Made by a program: the position numbers and the translations under genes. Shown here in pieces: positions 20,918 through 33,875 of a DNA stretch of 64,000 bases (within the stretch, counting starts at the first letter, position 1; every line of letters begins with the position of its first letter). The notes under the pieces are model-generated. The model was not told the DNA's origin. It saw only the letters and a program-made list of their open reading frames with translations, and ran no database searches. Source of the stretch: Macrotrachela quadricornifera (lineage: Eukaryota; Rotifera; Eurotatoria; Philodinida; Philodinidae); assembly GCA_022393335.1 (NCBI GenBank), contig JAJEKB010021932.1, positions 1 through 64,000 of the forward strand. The letters run 5' to 3'.

Positions 20918-22379
20918 GAATGTTCGATAATTACACGATCTCTTAGAGACAACGAATCTGAGAATTATAACTTTAAATCATACAAAAGAAGAAGATAGTG
21001 GATGAGACTAAACAGTCATTTGATAAGTATTGTTCATGAGCTATGGTGAAAATATTTCTGTTTTGTATCAAAAAAGCCGCTTTGTGAATGGAAACTCATT
21101 ATTTTTCTTAAAAATGATTTACAGCTCTAACTCATCTAGCGGAGAACGGCAAGGTGAGGAAGCCATTACCGATTTCTTTCGTCGACAGTTACTATCATCT
21201 TCTCAAGATTGTTTTCTATACAATCCGAAGTGAGATGTGTAGAGGATTTGCATTATTCTATATTCTTCCGCCTATTGATTGAGGAGTTAGCATGAGAAAA
21301 GGAAAGGACTAAAAATACAATCGAACGAAAGTAAAATGTAAGAATATATGGCGATTAAAATATGATCTTATCACAGAGACTCTTCACAGAATCATTTTTA
21401 ACAGAACATAGAAAAATGACACCGCATTTAAATCAAACCCATGTAACGAAGTTTATTTGAAAAATTTAGAAGTTAGAAAAATCTTTCTCTGAACGGTAAT
21501 CCGATCAGATAAGCCTCCAAAAATGACGTTTTTAGGCTCTATAATGTGCGTTTTTGTAACATGTATAAAAGTCTTTTTTTTAAGGCTTCTCTAATAAGGA
21601 ATTGTTATATGTTACACTCGAATCTTATCATAAAAAGGTATTGATTAGACAAATACCTACTCATATTTCTGTATTTATATCAAGTTAAATAAGACTTAGT
21701 TATCACATCAGCCCAATTAGTTAGATCACTTTTTAGTTTGACGATATGTGCACTTATTTATCGTGAGTGCTTGTAATATCTTAATCTTACAACTGATTTG
21801 GCAGGTGACTACAATGAAAGAAATTATTTAGTTTTCATCTAAAGCATTATTACAGAGATAGGATACACACTGTTGATGGTTCGTAAAATCGTGAGACATT
21901 ATGAAGGCTCAGGGTACACCAGGAACCGATGAACATATTGTCAAGCTATTTGGTCCGCTCGAGTTGTCTAGTAGGAAATCACTCTCAGACTAGTAAATAA
22001 TCTTCAGACCGACGAAAAACTGATAGATTCAATCTATTGTAAATTGCTACAACTGCTTTTTTGAGAAATATATGTTATAAGGAACCATTAAGGATATTAG
22101 CGAACATCCTAAAATTTTTGAAATTTTGTTCGTTTATTTATAAACTACTAGCGACAGTACCCGATGTCGGTGAAGATAATTTGATAACACATACTTAACA
22201 TATCAGAAAACGACGTCTTTATGATTAGCCATTAATTATCGAACTTTTATATCCCAAAAATGCGTTCAAAATACTCTCCCTCTTCAATTGTTGTTTTCAT
22301 TATTTTTAATTTTTTAAAAATATTTTTATTCTTTTCGATGTTCTTTTTGTTTGATCGACTTCTTTTTCATTAAAAAAGA
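20918..22379. other. unassigned region
   Basis: A stop-free stretch at about 21110-21233 (plus strand) may be a second exon of the small peptide gene. Otherwise I see no gene, TIR or repeat. Confidence 0.35.
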
Positions 22380-25300
22380 CTATATCTAATGAAATACAAT
22401 TTTCATTGCAAAGCTGTCTGATATACAATGTTTTTGGTTTTCGTGTCAGGGTCAAAAACATACAAACTCTTTTCAGTTTCGACTCTTGAACATGCTGCGT
22501 ATGGTTGAGCATGAGAAAAGCAGAGTCTCTAGATTAATGCCAGCAACCTAAACTGATTGTCCTTGAGTTTTATTGATAGACATTGGGAAGGTAAGACGAA
22601 CAGGAACGTGAAGACGCTTAAACTCGAACAGAATATCTGTAGGAACCATGGATATTCATGATATGAAAGCTCCCTCATTCTTTGCGTAGTCTGTCCGAAT
22701 TGTTGCTTCAGTAACACGAAGCATTAAACTAATTATACAGTCTTGTACCAATGCATAGTCTTGGTGCTTCTAGGTCCCTTAAAGGCATAATGGGAGAACC
22801 TATTTTGAGCAGTAAGTTGTATTATATATAGCATTCCAAGAGGCTCCAGAGAATTGAGAAATTCAGCAGGGCGGAAGGCTGAACCACCTCGTTGACATTC
22901 ACAATTGTATCATTCGACTTATAAGATGTAGTTTCTCGGCGCTCTTATTGACTCTGTAGGTTGATGGCAGTCACGCTGTTATTTTTAAGGACACTTAGTT
23001 GACTCGACAACACTGCAAAAATTATCTCAAATATTGATGGGTTCACTGGCTATATCAACTGGCACTTTTTCACTTCCAACAACGAGTAGTTATTAAGCGA
23101 AAGAGCTAGCAGACACATCATCTTGCGAATGAACTCGCATATTGATTTTTAGTCTTAATTGTATAATATGTTGTCAAAGGTATGAAGCTTTTAAGCAAGC
23201 TTTAAGCTCGCCAGCCTTTCTACCCCTTTGGAATAACAGGTAGCGTTTGATGAAAATCACCCATAAAGAGTAAAAAAACTTCAACCATATGTTTCCCTAT
23301 TGTCATGAAGATCTCGAAAAGTACGATCCAAGACCTCTAATGCCTGCCTGTGCGACATTACGTATTCTCCTACCCAATACGTTCACACTCTTACAGAATC
23401 TTGACTTCCACAGTTCCCTTACTGACGCTGCAGAGAGGAGTTTCTCAATGTGTAAAGCTGACTCTCAGCTTTAGAATGGAGTAAGCAGTGTGATCTCCGT
23501 GCAGCAACGTAGCAGCCACATCCAGAGAGGCAACTGCAATTGTGATCTTTCATTGCTGTCGAATTTTAGCTAAGAATAGATTGATGTTGAATGTCTTCAT
23601 TGTTCCATCTGGTGCATCAAGAAAAATGATTCCACCAGCTTTTCTAGTGATCCAGTTTAATATGGCATTGTAAGCAGCTTTCTGATCTATTATCAGTAAC
23701 GGCTCATTTGCTTCCACATGTTTATCCAATTCGTCCACATCGTAACTTGTTTCTCTGAGCATTTCTCCGCTCAATTGATCATCAAGATTTATTTGAGGAG
23801 CGAGAAAGCCTAATTGCTTAAAATCTTTACCAGCCATACCTAAAGCTTTGTCTTTGAGAATAATCAGTGCTTGACTGAACATATCAGGTGTATATTTCAG
23901 GTTAATTCTGGCATTCCGTTTGCGAGCTTGTATAAGAATGTCTTTAATCAGACTTTCTTTATGCGACTCCGACAATTGTCCCGGGTTACAAAGCCCTTAA
24001 GTGATCAGTTAGATGAGGGATAGATTTCTCAGTCTTCCAAGTGATTGACCCGTAGCTCCTTTAATTATTATAGCATCCCATTGTGTATCATTTTTAAGTA
24101 AATCTATCAATTGGCAGGCCTCATGTGATGTTGCACAGATTTCACTATATGCAGTTCTGAGAGATTCAAACGAAGCGGAACCTCGAATTGTATCAAGTAA
24201 GAGGCGCAAGAAGAAGCGTTCAAAGTTATCTGGATGTACCGTATAGACGCGACCTAGAGCGGCCGTTTGTAGTACTTTGGAACATCGCAATACAATAGCA
24301 TATTGGCAAAATTGTTTTTCGGACAGAATTAAAAAGCAGGCAATGTCGTTTGTGACGGCTCTTTGACTCTATTGTATAGATTGTCTTCCGTGAAGTAGAC
24401 GCGTTGACTGTTTTTCAAGTGCACAACCAAATGCACTACCGCTGGATGTCGTTCATGAATTGGAAAATTCAGAATTCGCCAAATTGCATCGTTGCTATTG
24501 ATGTATCGACCTAACTGGTAGCATTCAACTTCGTCAATTGCTTGAACACTGTCCTTGTTGACATCTTTGCAGATATATTTGAACGACATGATCAAATTGC
24601 AATACTCAACATTAATGTAAGCTTGAAAAATTCGAGAAATCAATGGACTAAATGGGACAATCCATTTGTTGTCAATTTCAATATCTTGTATGGAACTGCC
24701 TATTTTCATTTTAATTTTGATTTTGATACGATCTTCTTCTTGTCTTCTTCTGTAGAGTGAATATCTATCTGCATCAGTTTGTGTTTTATGTAGAAGTTGT
24801 TTTAGATGTCTTTTGGTGTATACTCCATCTTTTATACAGAAGGAGCCAGTATTGGTTTTACCGCACGAGCCATGACCCTAGTTTTTGACGATTATATCAA
24901 ATAGACGGAGGTCTCGCTGATGATCGGGTAATTCTACATCGATGATGATATCTATCTGATCTGGCTTAACCCTTTAACGGACAGTGGGACAAATATGTCT
25001 CACTTTTTCATTTTCGATCGTAGAGTTATAATAAACTAGGATTAATGCTTAAGCGTATAATAGCTCACAATTCAATGAGTTGGACCAGTTGTCTCAAATC
25101 AATAATGATCAGCTCGTTTCTATGTGAGTGGTGTTAATCAAGGAGCTCTTTACGAATGAACAAATCCAACGACTAATTCTTTCTAAATGAGCGAATCTAG
25201 TGGTCAACTCTTTTCGGACTAGTAGAAGCTGACTATCAACAGTTCTATTCTCTATAAATGAATAATAAGTAGTCACATTACGCTCATTTTACAGGAGCAG

Positions 25301-26190
25301 GTGTTTAGACTCTGTTCATATGAAATAAGCAGGACGCTAGGTGCCACTCTCTTATGTGCTATAAACTGTCGCATATCTATCAATTAATCGCATAGAAATA
25401 ACAACGATACTGCATGACAAAAGCAATCACTATTTTTTCAAGTTCCAACGATAATATTTACCTATGCCTACAACGGAAAATTTTGAAGAAAACTATTACT
25501 AATTTTAATCTCCGAAACACACTTGACAGGCACGTAAAAAACCGAAAAATTGGGTATGCGCTTCGTTGTAAATTATATAGTTATGCGTTTATTCTCTTCA
25601 TTAACTCACATCGCTTTTTACCGTGTTATTATCTTGATACGTTGGACTCTATTGTATGAGTAAAATAAAATCCAGCTTACCATATTAAAAAATTCAACCG
25701 ATTTTTCTAGGCTTATCAAAACTTTCGATAAATCATTCTCATGTAAATCACTATAAATTGGTGTATTACACGTGCAGTATTTCAGTATTGTTGATCCGAT
25801 CCCTACACGCCGTTAATGTAAATCATGGTCTATCTAAGTACATCACGGGCATTGACACAACTTGCCATTCAAAATTCACCCGTTAAAGGGTTAATTTTAT
25901 CCTTTCGTCATATCATGATGTGAACATGTGGTAGTCCTTTCTTCTGTCATGCAATGAAATACATCCAGCATCAAGTTAGTTCAAATACATGACTCTTGGT
26001 AATAATATTCATCACCTTTATGAGCATTTGCCGTTTAGGATTGTAGGTGAACGTGATAAAAACATTGAGCCTTCGTAGTTTCTGACGTATTTCATTGCAA
26101 TCCGTACAAGAACAGAAATGAAAGCTGAGCACTTTTTGCAAAATTATAGTTTGGGATTTTGCGATTGTGAGTCATGGCTCAAGCTATACC
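22380..26190 (-). pseudogene. Helitron Rep/helicase pseudogene, interrupted by a MITE
   Basis: Read on the minus strand from 26190, fragments of the Helitron replication-helicase protein appear in order. They are FITFTYNP near 26060, GLPHVHI near 25930, IKPDQIDIIIDVELPD near 24955-24910, GHGSCGKTN near 24870, INVEYCN and a HERHPAVVHL block (24329-24709), a VYTVHP/FFLRLLLDTIRG block (24009-24290), and the PIF1-type helicase part (23550-23975). The Walker A region of the last reads DAPDGTMKTF, so the usual GGTGKT is altered. The C-terminal AGINLETL motif is near 22545. Stops and frameshifts abound. This family encodes HUH endonuclease plus PIF1 helicase for rolling-circle transposition; this copy cannot make an intact protein. 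Element ends were not found. Confidence 0.85.
24970..25890. mobile_element. piggyBac-type MITE inserted in the Helitron
   Basis: The sequence starts CCCTTTAACGG and ends CCGTTAAAGGG, perfect 11-bp terminal inverted repeats, and is flanked by TTAA at 24966-24969 and 25891-25894. TTAA duplication and CCC ends are diagnostic of piggyBac. Removing it rejoins the Helitron reading frame around one TTAA. It is 921 bp with no transposase. Confidence 0.9.
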
Positions 26191-27833
26191 AAGCACACTT
26201 TTCCACTATCCCAATCTGTATACATTCAGCTTGTTCTCTTTCCTAAAACTCTATGTCTATTAGTTCGGCACCATTTGGTGATATCTTAAGATCAGTATAT
26301 TTTAAATTTGAGATCCTCTGTCCAAAGCGAAACAATCAACGACTGTTTTATCTGCAGTACTAAACATCTATAAATCTACAGAAGATCAAGGATACTTCAA
26401 GTTTCTCAAACTCCAGATTCGAAATCTCCGACCTCAAAAATGTGTCCAGGACGTGTTTTCTGTACACTCGATTTCTATTGATTACCCGGCTGACCAATCA
26501 CAGCGCGGATAAATTGACCAACATTTTACGTTTATATATTTGATGGATAAAGGAGCAAGAGCGAAGTGCTCTGCGATCTCATAATAATACTCATCTAAAA
26601 CAAGATGATAGCACTACTTTGAGATGAAGATAGAGATGTGGTTTGGCAATGGTATTTTTCAAAATACAATAATTACTATAGAGTTCGTCATTTTACAGTA
26701 GGAACGCATACTTGTTTCCAGGAACAATGCCAACTTATAAGCATTGCGTGAACTAGCAAACTAACTCATTATATTATGTGAATAACCGTTTCGGTCAATC
26801 ATGTTTGAGATCGTAGCCTCTGGACAACAGAAGGTCTTTATTATTACTACTTATTTACACTCTCTATCTATAAGATCTATCGTTCACTATTTTCAACGAC
26901 TTGAAATATATCATATGAATGAGTCCTTTTCTATGTTACAAAGCAGACACCAGAATTTATTTGGAACATCCGAAATAAGGTTTCAATCATTTGTCAGGAT
27001 GTCCGAAAGAACAAGAATGAAAAAGGACAAACCTGCACAGATCGGAGGAGTTAGTTGCTGAACGTTCCATATAAAAAATCAATACGAGGTCACTTGAGGC
27101 TGAGGACGTGATTTCTAGTCTTCATCAAGTTGAATCATTGATTTTCTGTGAGTCTTATCTATACTGATTCCCATTGTGACTTCGTAAATGGATAGATATC
27201 ATAATTTAGAAACATTTTTGCACAGATATCGGACGAAGGCTATGAATGAAGAGAAGAAAGATTAGGAAAATAAAAAGATTTGTTAATCATCTCAAATAGA
27301 ATGAAGTAAATACAAAAATGAATAAAAGAGATTTAACAAATTACATTGCGATATATTCATCTCTTTCGATTGATTATAATGGCTTTAACAGGTATCTATA
27401 TATAACAAAAATAAGGTAGAAAAACATCTATACTTAATACATTCGAACTAATTCGCTTTCCTTAGAAAATTTTTTCGAGATGTGCATTTTTATAAACAGT
27501 TAACCACTAATAAATCCACTTGATGACCTTTCCATTGTCTTCTACTGATTATTTATCTTTCTCTTCTTTATGTCATTATATAATAGGTAATTATTTTTCT
27601 GATCAACTGAATAATCATTCAAGTTACTTTTTTTTTTTATTGTATATGAAGTATGTGTGAGAAAAAGAAGGAGGTTTTTAGCGTTTTTCTCTCTATCCTT
27701 TTGTTCCCTCCCAAGCAAAACTTCCAACGGAAAAATGCTATTTAAATGGTACGAAATTAAAATAAAAATAATGACCTAAAACGGTCACAAATAACGCTTA
27801 GAAATGCTTTTCTATTTATCATTAAAATGTTTA
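26191..27833. other. unassigned AT-rich region
   Basis: No ORF here is convincing. Some of it may be further decayed Helitron sequence from the 5' end of that gene. No TIR or repeat was recognised. Confidence 0.4.
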
Positions 27834-27837
27834 TTAA

Positions 27838-28869
27838 CCCTTTCCGTCCGGATGTTGCCATATGGCAACATTTAGTTAGTTTTTTGCCCAAAATTGTTCT
27901 ATATCAATAGTTTATAATTTTTTTTACGATTCGATAATTATCTGCAGACATTTTAGCACAGATTCATGTGTTTAGAAGAAGAAAAAAATATCCAGGATGA
28001 AAATGATTGAGATTCTACGTTAGGCTCCAAAAAAGCATCTCGAACGTAAAACCGATTTTTTGATGCAACCGAACATTCAATGGTGAAGACAATTAGTGGT
28101 TCATTTTTGTCCATAGACCCACTATATATTGCCTCATTAGTTGATATTATTCCATAATTTTGAACAATGAAAAGTAGGGATGTTGCCGAATGGCAACACC
28201 CGGCCGTAAGGGGACAACAAATTTTAAAAAAATCGATTGTTTTTCGCCTGTCAATTTTCGTTCTCTTGAGGATTTTTTTGAATTCATATCTTCACACAAC
28301 AATACAGCATGTCTTTTCGTCCGTCTTTTGATAAATAAAGCTGAAATATGCCTAGAATATGCTAAAAATTTGCACAATGGTACAATACTAGCTAAGTTTT
28401 TTGTAGAAATACTCAAAAATGCAAGGAAACTTCGGATAGTTTCAAAGCATTCTGTAATATTCTATGTTAAAACACGTTAGAATGCTCTGAAACTATTTAG
28501 AATTTCCTTGAATTTTAGAGCTTTTCGACAAAAACTGACTAATTTTGCATCATTGTGCAAATTTTTAGCATATTCTAGGCATATTTTAGCTTTATTTTTC
28601 AAAAGACGGACGAAAAGACATACTGTATTATTATGTGAATATATGAATTCAAAAAAATCGAAAATTGACAGGCGAAAAACAATCGATCTTTTCAAAATTT
28701 TTGTCCCCTTACGGCCGGATGTTGCCAAATGGCAACATCAAGGTATTCAGCGAGGAAAAATCTTTTTGTTCCATCGAACATATTTATGACATCTCCATCA
28801 TGAAAGAAGCATAAATATGCCGAAAAAGAATTTTTTACTAGCGGTATTCTAGTAGCCGGACAGAAAGGG
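27838..28869. mobile_element. piggyBac-type MITE with internal palindrome
   Basis: The sequence starts CCCTTTCCGTCCGGATG and ends, read inversely, CCCTTTCTGTCCGGCTA, between TTAA at 27834-27837 and 28870-28873. Internal arms at about 28180-28455 and 28480-28739 are inverted copies of each other. A near-palindromic GATGTTGCC...GGCAACATC motif recurs near 27851, 28179 and 28718. No transposase is present. Stop-free stretches on both strands simply mirror each other because of the palindrome. Confidence 0.85.
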
Positions 28870-29081
28870 TTAAAATGAAGATAAAATAATTATTATCATT
28901 AAGACAAAATAGATAAAAGTTAATAAAAATAATGTACGCAAATTAATCCATTTTTTGGCATTATTTGTATCACTTTTACATAATTATTTTTATGTTCATT
29001 TAGCAACGTCATAATTATATGATCTAGTACAAAATTATTTCAATTCATTATTATTATTATTAAATTGTCTTTTCTTCAACA

Positions 29082-29760
29082 ACAAAAATGATTAATTATC
29101 TTCTTCTGAGGATATGATTTTCATCATATTACTTGAAATTGAACTGAAACTTTGTGAATTTAATGGTGATATCTTACCTTTACATCACCGACAATTCCAG
29201 CCTTTTTCTTTTTTGAACTTTTAGAGATATGATAATTTTACTATACTTATACGATTTATAGTTAGATGATTTTGTATGTATACCGGGACTCAATCGATCT
29301 TAAAAAGTAGAATAAAGCTTTTAAAGAAGACTTGATAATAATGATCCTTGTGTTTTTTTCTTTTTATCTTTTCTTTTTTCTATCTGAAATCAAATACATG
29401 ATAAACTAAAGATTATAATGAAAAGTCATATCTTTTGTAATCCAAACATTTTATTCTCTAACTAAGATCTCTTTTGCAAAAGAGAACCTTTCGAGTATCA
29501 TTATTATCAAGTCTTCTTTAAAAGTTTTATTCTACTTTTTAAGATCGATTGAGTCCCGGTATACATACAAAATCATCTAACTATAAATCGTATAAGTATA
29601 GTAAAATTATCATATCTCTAAAAGTTCAAAAAAGAAAAAGGCTGGAATTGTCGGTGATGTAAAGGTAAGATATCACCATTAAGTTCACAAAGTTTCAGTT
29701 CAATTTTAAGTAATATGATGAAAATCATATCCTCAGAAGAAGATAATTAATCGTTTTTGT
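29082..29760. repeat. foldback with two 264-bp near-identical inverted arms
   Basis: The arm at 29082-29345 is the reverse complement, with only a few mismatches, of 29497-29760. The spacer is 151 bp. Low divergence implies recent origin or gene conversion. No TIR-end motif or flanking duplication was identified. Confidence 0.85.
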
Positions 29761-31388
29761 CCCTGAAGAAGGATCAAAGTGAGAACATCTTGTATATATA
29801 AAGGGAACTCAACTTTAATATTTTTCAACGAAACTCCACATTATTTGTATATGGCTATGATTGATGAGACACAGGCAAGATAAGAGCGCTCATTGTATTA
29901 TATGAAAAGTGAAACTTAAAATGTAATTTGTGTCTGATTGATATTTGTGAAAACAGTGTTCACTAATCAGCAGTTTTATACCAAAAAATGATTTGGGATA
30001 ACTAATAATCAGAACTTACATGCTGGCGACAATCCTACAGTTAAATAGGAATACGATTAAAATCTTATTCTCTATACAGAAAACTACAATTTGGATACAA
30101 ATAAATATCTCAAGAACGATTGCTAATTATGTGTGATATAGATTTTCTGTAACTCATAACTAATAGTTTTTTAGTTCTTAGAGCCAAATAATTTACTAAA
30201 ATATCTACACAATATTCCGCATCTCAAATGAACCTCCAGGTGTTATATATGATACAGGATAAAGCTGAAAAACTAATTCTAACCGTACTGCTATGTACGG
30301 TTTCGTCTTCTTCATCTGATCTCACAGAATTCTTAAGAATTTCATTCAGTACTCAAATATCTACAAAACGCATATTCATTCAAAATACTAACTGCAATAA
30401 ATTACGTATTAAAATAACGAACATAAATGACTCATGCAAAAACTAATGAAATTTTTCTAATATTAACATCGAATGATGTGTAGGCAACGGTCAATATTCA
30501 ACGAACAACTACGTTTGTCAGGATTTTTTCGAACATTCTGACACTGAGAAGTGATTGACTAACATATTGAGCGTTAGATTATTCGACAAGCGATGTCTAC
30601 ATTATCGAAAAATGTTTTGAAACGAGATTTACTCAAACATCAATAAATGTTATTGAAATAAAAGTTTTTTGTTTTTTCTTATTGAATTAAGAGTATTTTT
30701 AATTTTGAATTAACCTTTTTCAAAAATGGTGCAATGATAAATGAGAAATATTGCTGTTTCTCATATATAAATAGAATTTGTTCTTTTTCACTTGCTCTTA
30801 TTATTTCGTTGTTCAGAAACAAAGAGAACCATCGACCAATAGAAAACGGACCAATGGAAAAAATTATATAGGTGTCGCGGATGGCAGCAAGTAGCATTAT
30901 ACATATAAAATAGATATATAGGTCATATGATGGAATTATGCTGATTATGAAATTGAATTTCATTTGGAATACGTTCATATGTTTCTATTTTTCTTTCATA
31001 TTTCACTATATAATTACAAAGTTTGATTACTTTTTCAAAGCTGGAATTTTTCGACGGTATCAATTAATTTTTTAACTAAAATATTCGTATAAACTAATAT
31101 ATATATATATATATATATATATGCTGAGTTTTGGAATACACACAATAAAATCTTAAATTTTATTTATGGCTTGATTTAATATAAATGCAGCAGGTCCTTG
31201 TGACATTACAAAGTGATTTGGTGGATATGTTTCTTTCTATTATTTTTCATATATATCTGCACGATAGGATATATATATGTAATCACTCTCTTTTTGTTGT
31301 TCTAATTCATCGCGATATATGTAATCACTCTCTTTATCATTTTAATTTATCGAGGTACATATATTATGTTTTATTCTTCTCTTCTCCG
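29761..31388. other. unassigned AT-rich region
   Basis: No gene was recognised. It includes a TA microsatellite at about 31099-31123 and a duplicated CGATATATGTAATCACTCTCTTT-like segment near 31270 and 31312, just upstream of the two-gene cassette. Confidence 0.5.
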
Positions 31389-31397
31389 TATAAATAG
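31389..31397 (+). promoter_or_regulatory. TATA box of the 5-exon gene
   Basis: TATAAATAG lies 113 bp before the ATG at 31502. A TTTAG at about 31474 suggests the leader might hold a short intron. Confidence 0.55.
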
Positions 31398-31501
31398 ACA
31401 TACATTTCGTAGAAAAAGTATACAACTTCTTCGTACTATCCTAACCTACACATTTTCATTGGTTTTAATTTAGCATCCTGCTACTGCCTGCTATTCAGTT
31501 T

Positions 31502-33073
31502 ATGGCTCCTAAACGACAAACAATTCAAGGTGATGATGCTTCAAAAACAAAAATTAAGCGTCGTTATAGTAAACGGTTTAATAATATCATCAAAGATGAT
31601 CAACCACTAGTTGCTTCTATCGAACCATCGGAAAAAAAACAATTGAAGAAAAAAATCAACAAAAAAGAACGTGGTGTGAATAAAAAAAATCAAATTAATT
31701 GTGAAGAAATAACTGAAAATAGTAAATAGTCATTTCTTATTTTATTTTGCATATGAGTTATATTGTAAAACGCTTTGTAGATTCAATGGAACAAAACACC
31801 AACTCAATGAGTATTGATTCAATTAATAATAGTGATTGCAATGGAAGTACAGCTACTTCAATGGAAGAATCTTGCATGTCTTTAAATGATGATACTCAAT
31901 TACAACCTGCAACACGTCGTTCGATCCATATGGATGATGATGATAATGAAGAGTTTTGTACAATGTTCATGTCAAACACACCGAAACTCAACAATTATCA
32001 TAATTATAATTCAACACCTTTCCGTGTTTCGGGAAAAAACAATAAGTATAAATTCGTTATAATGAATAATTTTATATTTTGCACTTGAAAAATTTTAGAA
32101 ATATTCATTCCACTGCTGATACTTCACTATCACGGAGCGTGAACAATCCTGCACTTGGTCGATTATCTAACCCAATCAATGGTAATTATTCAAATAGATC
32201 AGATTCACGTATTAATAATATCAATACTCCACCAAATTTTCATACTATTGGTACCTTACAACAAAGTCAAACATGTTCATCGATTCGCTGCTCATCTGCT
32301 GTTTCTACTACAGCGAATAATATTACAATTCTTGAAACATTCATAGAATATCGCAATTTAAAACGAGATTATGAACGTGCATCGAAACAAAATGAAATTT
32401 GGGCTGCCGATTATCAGAAATTAACACGTCGAATGAGACGGCTCGAACAAACTACATTTCGTATGCAGATATACTTTATATTTGACTTATTTAATTTCAT
32501 TTTCTTCTTCTAAAGCTCGACCAACTGCAGATGGTTATGCTTTTATTGAACAATTATTACATTCATTAAGAAACAGCCAAAACGATGAAGACAACAGAAC
32601 AAATGCTGAAATAGCACGTGATTTGGGTTTATCCGAAGCAACATTAATGTCTTTATCAAATACAGATCCACAAAAAACATCATTACGTCTTTTCAGTAAC
32701 CTTTTCCCAACTAATGAAGAGAAAGCATCTTTGATCAATGTCGCTTATTTATCATTTGAACATCCAAATTTATTGAATAATATCTTGGGTAAGTTAGGTT
32801 TTAAGCCCTTCTGGCTCATAAAAGAAAGAGAAAAATATACAATTGTTTTAAAAGTGTCATTTAATCTATTATGAAACTTTTGTTTTAGTATTTGCACGGC
32901 GTTGCTCCCCAGGTTGTGGATATACAATTGCCATGTTAAGAGAAGCACTTGGCAATTCAATTCGTTGTGCTCGACACAACGTTAAAAAGGCCAATGCAAT
33001 GGGAATAGCGGCAGTAGCAGTTGCAGAAGCACAACTACATCATGTTGCTGATCATGGTGAAGATATCGAATGA
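31502..33073 (+). CDS. 5-exon gene (434 aa) paired with the tnp2-like transposase; BEN-like layout
   Basis: Exons 31502-31721, 31781-32045, 32099-32460, 32516-32788 and 32889-33073 join in frame at GT-AG introns and total 1305 nt, a 434-residue protein plus stop. Residues 1-70 are very basic (KIKRRYSKR, KKQLKKKINKK), suggesting nuclear localisation. Residues 75-240 are Ser/Asn/Thr-rich. A charged coiled-coil-like helix is at about 243-279 and a compact C-terminal domain at 283-434. A basic tail, a linker helix and a small C-terminal helical domain recall BEN-domain partners of animal transposases, but I cannot confirm the domain. AATAAA is at 33090-33095. Same strand and neighbour to the transposase gene suggest one element with two genes. 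Function unknown; a DNA-binding accessory role is an inference. Confidence 0.75.
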
Positions 33074-33875
33074 AATTGTTACTGTTATAAATAAAGTAAG
33101 CACGGTTAACATTATACGATTTTGTTTCATCGATTTTTTTTTAGAATTTGACTATACATCGTTATATATAATCAAGAAAAATATTATGTAAATATTTTTA
33201 TTATTATTAATGATCTAAATGTTTCTTCATTTCTGTTTTGTATTTAAAAGTTTTCTTTTTTGTACAACTTGTTTTCTATTTTCATGTAATCAAGTCTGTG
33301 TTTATATTTCACTATATATAAAGAGATTGAAACTACTTTTTTTTCATTGTTTCAATCTCTTAGTTAAGTTTTTTTTATTATAATTTGAAGAGTGTTTTAT
33401 GTCAAGTTGTGTATAAGTATTTTTTGTTGAAACTCATTTAAATGAATGAAAATGAAATAAATAAAAATATACCATTATAATAAAAATTAGTATTTCTGTG
33501 GTTCATATTCATGAACATTTGTTAACAGAAATCGATAATTAATGAAGATAATCCAATGATAAGACATTGAATCTTTTAGATATCAAGGAAAATATTATAT
33601 ATTTCAGTCAGTAGAATCATTCTTTAATATCGTATCATTATTATATTATTTATCATTCAATAATAATTTTTTTTTATTAGTTTTATTTTCTATTGTCCGT
33701 GTGCACATTATTTGATCTTATTCATCGGATATTTATCTATCTTCATACTAAAATAGAAAATAGTGTGCCAAGATTTAGTTATTTTTGACTAATTAAAAGA
33801 TACAACTGATTCCTTGTTGATTTAAAACAACAGGTTGCATATATAGAATCACATCAAAGAACATTATTTTTCATC
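33074..33875. other. intergenic spacer of the two-gene cassette
   Basis: AT-rich, with AATAAA at 33090 and further A/T-rich polyadenylation-like signals near 33455. It presumably holds the end of the first gene and the promoter of the second. No TATA box stands out. Confidence 0.5.

Noticed and set aside
28190..28789. Similar proteins on both strands (MATPGRKGT-type)
   Set aside because: They come from the internal palindrome of the MITE and are not conserved coding genes as far as can be seen.
30994..31010. CACTATA as a possible left end of a CACTA transposon
   Set aside because: No matching inverted end or 3-bp duplication was found right of 37390.
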